Source: an uncultured bacterium (GTDB taxonomy: Bacteria; Bacillota; Clostridia; Christensenellales; CAG-917). From it: a stretch of 33,552 nt of DNA. The position numbers and the translations under genes were made by a program. Below, piece after piece: positions 28,725 through 33,552 of the stretch. The stretch lies in the NCBI GenBank assembly GCA_949432885.1, contig CASQXY010000015.1, positions 1 to 33,552 on the forward strand, read 5' to 3'. The notes below the pieces were generated by a model. That model did not search any database. It had not been told where the DNA came from and saw only the letters and a list, made by a program, of their open reading frames with translations. Positions within the stretch are counted from its first letter, which is position 1. Each line of letters starts with the position of its first letter.

Positions 28725-29621
28725 ATGCGGCAATTCAGGCTTAAAAGTTTCGATGAAACCGAAATATTCGTAACGCTGTGGGACGACGTTCCGTCTCCCG
28801 TCGGCGTGGTTCAGCTCGTACACGGGATGTCCGAATACGCGGGCAGGTACCATGAATTTGCCGAATATCTCAATTCCCGCGGATATATCGTTTTTGCCGA
28901 CGACCACCGAGGACACGGACGCACGGAAGCTCCCGAAAACCGCGGCAGACATAAGGGCGACGTGTTTGACAAGACTTTGAATGACGAGCTGTTTTTCTAC
29001 GAGTGGCTTAAAGAAAAATATTTATTGCCGGTATATCTCGTAGGACAGAGCTACGGAAGTTTTATTTGTCAGGCAATCGCTCAGTGCGATACGGATATAA
29101 AAGCCATTGCATTGTTGGGCTCTGGCTATATGAGAGGACTGTTTACTTTCGGCAAAATCGTCGTCGCTCCGCTTGCATTGATTGCTGGGAATTGGCGGCC
29201 CAATCTGAATAAGCGTATAAACTGGATAAACAGCGTGCCCGAACGCAGAGAGGAGATACACGCCGACCCGTGTGCCTGTTCGCCTATGAGCGTAGCATTC
29301 AGTTATAGCATGATGAAAAACACGTCGAAACTTTACGGAAAGCGCGCGCTTGCAAATCTCAATCCTATGAGCTCAATCGCAATTTTCAGCGGCGCGGACG
29401 ACGCGGTAGGGCGCAAGGGCCGAGGTGTAAAAAAACTCAGAGACATGTATAAGGCGTGCGGGATTAATTGCGAACTTCACCTTTACGACGGAGCGCGGCA
29501 CGACATAGCTTTCGAGCATTGCGGCAAGCAGGTGCAAAAGGACGTTGCTGATTTTTTTGACAAATTCGTTATATACGGACAAACTACGATAGAGGATATT
29601 CTTGAAAAACGAGAGGAATAG
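28725..29621 (+). CDS. alpha/beta hydrolase, lysophospholipase / serine aminopeptidase (S33) type
   Basis: A 298-aa monoacylglycerol-lipase-like hydrolase (Hydrolase_4 fold), probably cytosolic. Oxyanion strand VQLVHGMSEYAGRYHEFAEY and the DDHRGHGRTEAP block are diagnostic. The nucleophile is Ser109 in GQSYGSF, the acid is Asp225 or Asp226 in FSGADDAVG, and His259 is in GARHDIAFE. The length is typical. A good promoter and GAGGTG site precede it. The stop abuts the next start (TAG-ATG), so it is coupled to the P1-family peptidase. The substrate may be a lipid ester or peptide ester; the sequence does not decide. Confidence 0.92.
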   Translation: MRQFRLKSFDETEIFVTLWDDVPSPVGVVQLVHGMSEYAGRYHEFAEYLNSRGYIVFADDHRGHGRTEAPENRGRHKGDVFDKTLNDELFFYEWLKEKYLLPVYLVGQSYGSFICQAIAQCDTDIKAIALLGSGYMRGLFTFGKIVVAPLALIAGNWRPNLNKRINWINSVPERREEIHADPCACSPMSVAFSYSMMKNTSKLYGKRALANLNPMSSIAIFSGADDAVGRKGRGVKKLRDMYKACGINCELHLYDGARHDIAFEHCGKQVQKDVADFFDKFVIYGQTTIEDILEKREE

Positions 29622-30566
29622 ATGAACGGAACGGAGATTGTAATCCCGAGAGGATTTGAAATAGGACATTTTGACGACGAATTTACGGGAGTCACGGTTA
29701 TTCTCGCAAAAAATGGGGCAGTAGGGGGTTGCGACCAACGCGGCGGCGCGCCCGGCACGAGGGAAACCGACCTCTTGCGCACCGAAAAAATGATGCGGAA
29801 AATAAACGCCGTAGTGCTGTCTGGCGGCTCGGCTTACGGGCTCGCGGCGAGTTGCGGAGTCATGGAATACCTCAGAGAAAACGGATACGGATACAAGACG
29901 GCGGGAAAGGTTGTGCCAATCGTAACGCAAGCTGTTTTGTTTGATTTAAATCAAAAGGAATATCACTATCCAACAGCGGAATACGGGTTTGAAGCATGCA
30001 AAAACGCAACTAAAACCCCTGTTTTCGGCAATATCGGAGCAGGTAAGGGTGCAACGGTAGGTAAAATCCGAGGTTTGAAAAACGCGTGCAAGAGCGGTAT
30101 AGGCGCGGCGACTGTCAAGGTTATGGGCGTGACGGTTACGGCAGTTGTTGCGGTCAACGCAATGGGCGACGTCTACGACAAAGAGGAGATAATCGCCGGT
30201 GCAAAGGGCAGGAGCGGATTTGTCAATACCGAAAAAATTCTCGCAAGCGGCGAGGTCTCAAAGCTGATTTCAGGTGCGAATACTACGATTGGATGTATTC
30301 TGACAAATGCCGATATCGACAAGGCTGGCGCCAACAAGCTTGCGAGTATTTCGCATAACGGGCTTGTGAGGGCTATCCGTCCGGTGCACACGGATTATGA
30401 CGGAGACACTATGTTCTGTATGACCACGGGCAGAATACCCGTTGTCAACTTTGCTATGTTGCAGTCGGCGACGGTTGAGGCGACGCGTCTGGCTATCGTC
30501 AATGCGGTTAGGCTTGACAGGGAGTACGATGTGATTTTTGACGGCGACGAAAGCTGCGGCGAATAA
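29622..30566 (+). CDS. P1-family peptidase (DmpA / NylC type, autoprocessing)
   Basis: A 314-aa Ntn-type hydrolase of the DmpA / NylC group (P1 peptidases), which act as aminopeptidases or on cyclic amides. The precursor cleaves itself at an Asn-Thr bond, and the Thr becomes the nucleophile. Here GANTTIGCILTNADIDK gives Asn220/Thr221 as the predicted cut. Other blocks: TGVTVILAKNGAVGGCDQRG, VVLSGGSAYGLAAS, FGNIGAGKGATVGK and HTDYDGDTMF. The length matches the family. It is directly adjacent to the upstream hydrolase gene. A terminator follows at 30629. The physiological substrate is unknown. Confidence 0.93.
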   Translation: MNGTEIVIPRGFEIGHFDDEFTGVTVILAKNGAVGGCDQRGGAPGTRETDLLRTEKMMRKINAVVLSGGSAYGLAASCGVMEYLRENGYGYKTAGKVVPIVTQAVLFDLNQKEYHYPTAEYGFEACKNATKTPVFGNIGAGKGATVGKIRGLKNACKSGIGAATVKVMGVTVTAVVAVNAMGDVYDKEEIIAGAKGRSGFVNTEKILASGEVSKLISGANTTIGCILTNADIDKAGANKLASISHNGLVRAIRPVHTDYDGDTMFCMTTGRIPVVNFAMLQSATVEATRLAIVNAVRLDREYDVIFDGDESCGE

Positions 30567-30628
30567 TTTTTTGCCGCTCGTATTCGGTTTTTTATAGTTA
30601 TATATGTATTAAGAATAATACAAATAAT

Positions 30629-30661
30629 AAATGCTCGCTGTTTTAAGGCGGGCATTTTTTT
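30629..30661 (+). terminator. terminator of the hydrolase-peptidase operon
   Basis: ATGCTCGC (30631-30638), loop and GCGGGCAT (30648-30655) pair over 8 bp with one G-U, followed by seven T. Confidence 0.85.
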
Positions 30662-30685
30662 ATCCGAAAAAATTGTCAAAAACCA

Positions 30686-30716
30686 TTGACAAGCAATACT
30701 ATGCAATGTATAGTAT
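30686..30716 (+). promoter_or_regulatory. PadR operon promoter with overlapping operator
   Basis: TTGACA (30686-30691), a 17-nt spacer and TATAGT (30709-30714). A near-perfect 21-bp palindrome, ATACTAT-gcaatgt-ATAGTAT (30696-30716), covers the spacer and -10. A repressor dimer there would block RNA polymerase; the PadR-type regulator encoded just downstream is the obvious candidate. Confidence 0.8.
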
Positions 30717-30742
30717 TATGCAATAAAGGGTATGGTGCAAAT

Positions 30743-31045
30743 ATGGATTCGCAATTAAAAAAAGGACTGCTGGAAGGCTGCGTGCTTGCTACGATTCGGG
30801 ACGAGGAATCTTACGGATATAAGATTATCAGTCAGATTTCCCCGTATGTTGAGATTTCCGAATCCACGTTGTATCCCATACTCAAACGTTTAGAGTCGTC
30901 GGGTGCCGTAAGCGTTAAAAACCGTCTGTACAACGGACGATTGCGAAAGTATTACCGCATTACCGATATAGGCAGAGAAAGACTCAAAGAGTTTTATCGG
31001 GATATGGAACAAATGTTGTCGATTTATCGATTTCTGCAAAATTAA
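30743..31045 (+). CDS. PadR-family transcriptional regulator
   Basis: A 100-aa PadR winged-helix regulator. The start is MDSQLKKGLLEGCVLATI. ESYGYKIISQI, ISESTLYPILKRLESSG (recognition helix) and NGRLRKYYRITDIGRERL (wing) are the family signature. A frame open to 30686 would add 19 residues covering the promoter, so ATG 30743 is preferred; its ribosome-binding site is weak (AAAGGG farther upstream). It is the short PadR-s1 type without the long C-terminal helix bundle, typical in front of DUF1700. It probably represses its own operon through the palindrome at 30696-30716. The effector is unknown. Confidence 0.92.
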   Translation: MDSQLKKGLLEGCVLATIRDEESYGYKIISQISPYVEISESTLYPILKRLESSGAVSVKNRLYNGRLRKYYRITDIGRERLKEFYRDMEQMLSIYRFLQN

Positions 31046-31056
31046 GGAGACGTGAT

Positions 31057-31731
31057 ATGAGGAAAAGCACTTGGATGGCGCAGTTGGAACGCGCGTTAAG
31101 CCGGGAGGGTATGACGGGAACCGAAAAACGTACTGTGCTCAATTATTATGAGGAAATGTATCAGGACAGATTTGACGACGGTGCGTCGGAAGAAGATATC
31201 ATAAAGGAATTCGGATTCCCCGAGGACGTAGCTCAAAGTGTGCGCGAGGAGAGCGACGAGCGCTCCCGCAGAGATAATGCCCGTTCGGATTTTTCGAGAG
31301 GTGATTTCAAAAATAAGGTCGGCTGCGGCGCCGTATACGAGGAGACTGCCGAAACGTTTGCGCCCCGCAATTATGAAGTGGAGTCGCAGGCGTATTTCCG
31401 TCCTACGCCTCGATATGCGGCTCCTGACGTCGGCAGTGTTTCTCCGAACAGCAAAGTTGTAAAAAATGACCGCACGTCGGCTGTCGGCATTGTGAAAACC
31501 GTATTTTTTATATTGATTGCAATCACATTGTTCGCAACAGGCTTCGGGCTTGCGGCGGCCGGTATTGCGGTTATCATAGCCGCGTTTGCCACGATAGCTT
31601 TCAGCGCGGGAATATGGCTTATTGCGCTTGGCATAGGACTTATGCTTACGGCAGTCGGATGCGTTTTATTCGCCGCCGCGATAAAGCTGATAAGGTCGGT
31701 TTTTAAATCCGCCGAAGGAGGTGCAAAATGA
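31057..31731 (+). CDS. DUF1700 / HAAS-domain membrane protein
   Basis: A 224-aa protein. The N-terminus (about 5-65) is the DUF1700/HAAS signature: WMAQLERALSREGMTGTEK, YYEEMYQDRFDDG and EEDIIKEFGFPEDVAQ. A disordered 80-residue linker rich in Arg, Ser and Pro follows, then a strongly hydrophobic C-terminus (about 146-215) forming two or three helices (TVFFILIAITLFATGFGLAA, later IGLMLTAVGCVLFAAAI). It lies between padR (11-nt gap, AAGGAGACG site) and the DUF4097 gene (4-nt ATGA overlap). This trio is widespread in Firmicutes, and the DUF1700 protein is thought to work with the adhesin-like partner at the membrane. The biochemical role is unknown. Confidence 0.9.
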   Translation: MRKSTWMAQLERALSREGMTGTEKRTVLNYYEEMYQDRFDDGASEEDIIKEFGFPEDVAQSVREESDERSRRDNARSDFSRGDFKNKVGCGAVYEETAETFAPRNYEVESQAYFRPTPRYAAPDVGSVSPNSKVVKNDRTSAVGIVKTVFFILIAITLFATGFGLAAAGIAVIIAAFATIAFSAGIWLIALGIGLMLTAVGCVLFAAAIKLIRSVFKSAEGGAK

Positions 31732-32618
31732 AAAAATTTGCGATTGCTATGTCGGTGATATTTCTAATAGGAGCGGTGCTTTCGGGTATCGGCTGCGCAG
31801 TGTTCTTTTCAAGCGATTTCAGCGCAGAAAAGATAGAGTATTTTGAAAGGTTCTATGAAACGGAAGAGACCGTAACCGAGCTGGACTTGCGGATAGAAAA
31901 CACGCATAAGGTTATCCTGCAACGCGGCGAAAAGTGTTCCGTAAAATATTTCGACAGCAGTCTCACGGAGTTCTCGGCGTCGGCGCAGGGCGGAAAGCTT
32001 ATCGTTGCCGAAAGCCGTTGGAGTTGGAAAAATTGGCTGAAACGTATTTTTTGCAGGTTGCAGACAACGGACGTTATTATAACTGTTACCGAGGATGTGA
32101 AGCTGAATATCAACGGTACTTTTAGCGGTGCAACGGAAATCGAGCTGCCCTCATGGGAATACGGCAATATAAATCTCGACTTGCGCGGAGCTTCAAATAT
32201 CGTTGCGGAGGACATAACCGCAGACAATATTTCTCTGAACGTATCGGGAGCCGCAAATATGGAACTGTCGGGTAAAGCCAATACGCTCAGAACGGACGCT
32301 TCGGGCGCGATGAATATGGTGTGCGAGGATTTGGAATGCCCGTTAATCGATCTGCGGGTTTCGGGCAGTTCAAAGGTGTCTGTTTCGGGAACCGGAAGCG
32401 TGCTTTCTTTGCATGCGTCGGGATTAGGCAAGCTGTGGGCAAAAGACTTTACGCTTGACAGCGCGGAAATTGAAGCAAGCGGAAGCGTCACCGCGGAAGT
32501 AAACGTAAAGTCGCTGTTGAAAGTGCATACCAGCGGCTCGTCATATGTGGCGTATTGGGGGAACCCTCAGATAGAGCGGTCTTCCTCGGGCAGTTCCGAA
32601 ATAGTTCAAAAAGGCTGA
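31728..32618 (+). CDS. DUF4097/GIN-domain beta-repeat protein
   Basis: A 296-aa protein with an N-terminal membrane anchor (about 5-28, AIAMSVIFLIGAVLSGIGCA) and a repetitive extracytoplasmic part. From about residue 150 there are short beta repeats, each carrying a Gly-Ser/Ala turn: LRGASNIVAED, VSGAANMELSG, ASGAMNMVCED, VSGSSKVSVSG, ASGLGKLWAKD, ASGSVTAEVNV, TSGSSYVAYWG. This is the putative-adhesin GIN / DUF4097 pattern, a right-handed beta-helix-like surface. It ends with GNPQIERSSSGSSE, typical of the family. Its ATG overlaps the DUF1700 stop. GGAGGTG is the ribosome-binding site. Probably the effector end of the PadR-controlled operon; ligand unknown. Confidence 0.9.
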   Translation: MKKFAIAMSVIFLIGAVLSGIGCAVFFSSDFSAEKIEYFERFYETEETVTELDLRIENTHKVILQRGEKCSVKYFDSSLTEFSASAQGGKLIVAESRWSWKNWLKRIFCRLQTTDVIITVTEDVKLNINGTFSGATEIELPSWEYGNINLDLRGASNIVAEDITADNISLNVSGAANMELSGKANTLRTDASGAMNMVCEDLECPLIDLRVSGSSKVSVSGTGSVLSLHASGLGKLWAKDFTLDSAEIEASGSVTAEVNVKSLLKVHTSGSSYVAYWGNPQIERSSSGSSEIVQKG

Positions 32619-32650
32619 TTTAGAATAACAGAATTTAAAATATTTCAAAC

Positions 32651-32685
32651 AAAAACGGGTCGCAATTGGTGCGACCCGTTTTTTT
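32651..32685. terminator. bidirectional terminator between PadR operon and XRE gene
   Basis: ACGGGTCGCA, loop ATTGG and TGCGACCCGT, flanked by A and T runs, give a strong stem with T on either strand. The minus-strand XRE gene stop (32684-32686) lies at its edge. Confidence 0.93.
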
Positions 32686-33124
32686 AGTCGCCTCTTCCGA
32701 GCACATAATCCATAGTACAGCCGAAGTATACCGCAAGCTTGTATACTTCATGCACTCTTGGTCTATGAGTATTGTTTTTCCAATAATATAAAGCAGATTC
32801 TGTCAGACCTGCTTCGGTTATCAGCTTTTTGCAGTTTACGTTGAATTTATCGATTAGAAAGTTCAGTCTCTCGCCGAAATCGGGAAGAGTCTTGAAATGG
32901 CAAACGTAATTTTCGGATTCTAACCCCAATAGGAAATTCATCGTACAGTTGAAGTAATCAGCCAATTTCACCAGTACGTCAATAGAAGGAAAGCCTTTGC
33001 CCGATAAATATCTGTTTATGGAATTGCGATTCACATTTGCTACTCGCATCAAATCTTCTTTCGATTTGTAGTTGTCCAACATGAGTTCTTTCAGTCTTTC
33101 GGCAAAATTTGACAATTTAACCAT
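32684..33124 (-). CDS. XRE-family regulator with two HTH domains
   Basis: A 146-aa DNA-binding protein made of two related helix-turn-helix domains. Domain one (about 3-68): FAERLKELM, NRNSINRYLSGKGFPS, LVKLADYFNCTMNFLLGLE. Domain two (about 80-146): FGERLNFLI, TESALYYWKNNTHRP, VYKLAVYFGCTMDYVLGRG. The parallel ERL...LA.YF.CTM..LLG spacing shows an internal duplication of the Cro/C1-type module. The longer frame to 33187 lacks a ribosome-binding site; ATG 33124 has AAAGGTGA 5-6 nt upstream. It is divergent from the 68-aa gene, with a long palindrome between them, so mutual or autoregulation is likely (inference). The AT-rich composition contrasts with the rest of the window. Confidence 0.9.
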   Translation of the reverse strand: MVKLSNFAERLKELMLDNYKSKEDLMRVANVNRNSINRYLSGKGFPSIDVLVKLADYFNCTMNFLLGLESENYVCHFKTLPDFGERLNFLIDKFNVNCKKLITEAGLTESALYYWKNNTHRPRVHEVYKLAVYFGCTMDYVLGRGD

Positions 33125-33163
33125 AAATATCACCTTTTCTCCCAAAATATTATCTTCTTTGAC

Positions 33164-33199
33164 AACTCCTAAATCTTGTTCAAACAATTTTTAGGAGTT
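33164..33199. promoter_or_regulatory. 36-bp palindromic operator between divergent genes
   Basis: AACTCCTAAA (33164-33173) and TTTAGGAGTT (33190-33199) are perfect 10-bp inverted arms around a nested palindrome TTGTT-CA-AACAA. The site lies between the divergent XRE and 68-aa genes and overlaps a possible plus-strand promoter (TTGTTC 33176-33181, TATTCT 33199-33204). Confidence 0.65.
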
Positions 33200-33235
33200 A
33201 TTCTGTTATCACATTATTTCCAAAGGAGAAAAAAA

Positions 33236-33442
33236 ATGACAGAACAAAAAGAAAAGAATATAAGCAGATTCAAGTTTTTTGACATCAATAAAAATTGGAA
33301 AGTGTCGCCAAAGGATATTTCGCTTGATTTGATGATATTTGCAGACGATTGTTTCAGGGCAGAAACTTTAAAAAGTGAAAACGGGTTGCAGCTTATATTT
33401 GACAATGGTCAGAAATTTGCAATCGATATAAATGAAATATAA
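33236..33442 (+). CDS. 68-aa protein of unknown function
   Basis: A 68-aa protein with no family I recognise. The start MTEQKEKNISRFKFFDINKNW is chosen over an upstream start at 33176 because AAAGGAG (33222-33228) lies 7 nt before ATG 33236, and the longer frame would cover the palindrome. The sequence is charged and amphipathic, with no signal peptide or membrane helix: FKFFDINKNWKVSPKDI, then LDLMIFADDCF, then LQLIFDNGQKFAIDINEI. The last part looks like a small beta-hairpin. It is AT-rich and divergent from the XRE regulator. A small terminator-like hairpin follows. This pairing resembles many XRE-controlled accessory genes, but no toxin or phage family can be named. Confidence 0.65.
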   Translation: MTEQKEKNISRFKFFDINKNWKVSPKDISLDLMIFADDCFRAETLKSENGLQLIFDNGQKFAIDINEI

Positions 33443-33444
33443 GC

Positions 33445-33466
33445 AAGTGAATTTCACTTTATTTTT
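33445..33466 (+). terminator. weak terminator after the 68-aa gene
   Basis: AAGTGA, loop ATT and TCACTT form a 6-bp stem, followed by TATTTTT. Confidence 0.55.
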
Positions 33467-33552
33467 GAATACGTTAAATTAAGATAGATATGCTTAATGT
33501 TAGGGCAGGAGCTATGTAATGCTCTTGAAAAGCAAGAGCTTCCGTTCCGCTC
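33467..33552. other. window edge with a hairpin
   Basis: No gene is seen up to the window end. GCTCTTG (33521-33527), loop AAAAG and CAAGAGC (33533-33539) make a perfect 7-bp stem without a T-tract. It may be part of a structured element that continues outside the window. Confidence 0.35.

Noticed and set aside
1..33552. CRISPR arrays, insertion sequences, rRNA genes
   Set aside because: No regularly spaced repeats, transposase motifs or rRNA sequence were seen.

Overview
The window looks like a chromosomal segment of an uncultured, gut-type Bacillota (Clostridia-like). This is inference. The support is a GGAGG-type ribosome-binding site before most genes, the rplU-prp-rpmA cluster with a Prp-cleavable L27 leader peptide, THF and TPP riboswitches, Rho-independent terminators after most units, ECF-type thiamine uptake (ThiT) with ThiN salvage, and a PadR/DUF1700/DUF4097 operon. 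There is no sign of an integrated phage, a transposon or a CRISPR array.

Layout. (1) 1-10324: one long plus-strand operon, entered in mid-gene. It holds a MoxR AAA+ ATPase, a DUF58 protein, a BatA-like vWA membrane protein, a very large membrane protein with two vWA-like domains, and two lipoproteins. Four of the five junctions are overlaps or gaps of less than 10 nt. (2) 10325-13030: an AT-richer accessory stretch with an alpha/beta hydrolase, tRNA-Leu(CAG), a phage-type DUF5131 (Gp37/Gp68) gene and tRNA-Pro(GGG). (3) 13295-14358: promoter, probable L21 leader, rplU, prp, rpmA and terminator. (4) 14441-16662: an OGG1-type 8-oxoguanine glycosylase, a NYN-domain protein with a Pro/Gln-rich tail, and a small membrane protein. 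(5) 16679-23855: a folate and thymidylate neighbourhood. thyA-folA lie on the minus strand. folC-folP-folBK lie on the plus strand behind a THF riboswitch. A GH2 glycosidase and a YfcE-type phosphodiesterase lie between them. (6) 24027-26249: a small membrane protein, a CaCA cation exchanger and MscL. (7) 26342-28576: TPP riboswitch, ThiT with an unusual N-terminal membrane domain, and convergent thiN. (8) 28678-32685: alpha/beta hydrolase plus P1 peptidase, then the autoregulated-looking PadR-DUF1700-DUF4097 operon. (9) 32684-33552: an AT-rich tail with a tandem-HTH XRE regulator and a divergent 68-aa orphan protein that share a long palindromic operator.

How it works together. The two vitamin pathways are each feedback-controlled by their own cofactor: folate synthesis by tetrahydrofolate, thiamine uptake by TPP. 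In both leaders the 3' arm of the intrinsic terminator contains the Shine-Dalgarno sequence, and the U-tract runs into the start codon. One hairpin can therefore block both transcription and translation. The 5' operon is the least understood block: a MoxR-type chaperone with DUF58 and vWA membrane partners, extended by two lipoproteins that probably sit on the outer face of the membrane. No complete undescribed system can be proven from sequence alone. The best candidates are that lipoprotein-extended MoxR/vWA operon, the ThiT fusion and the XRE/68-aa pair.
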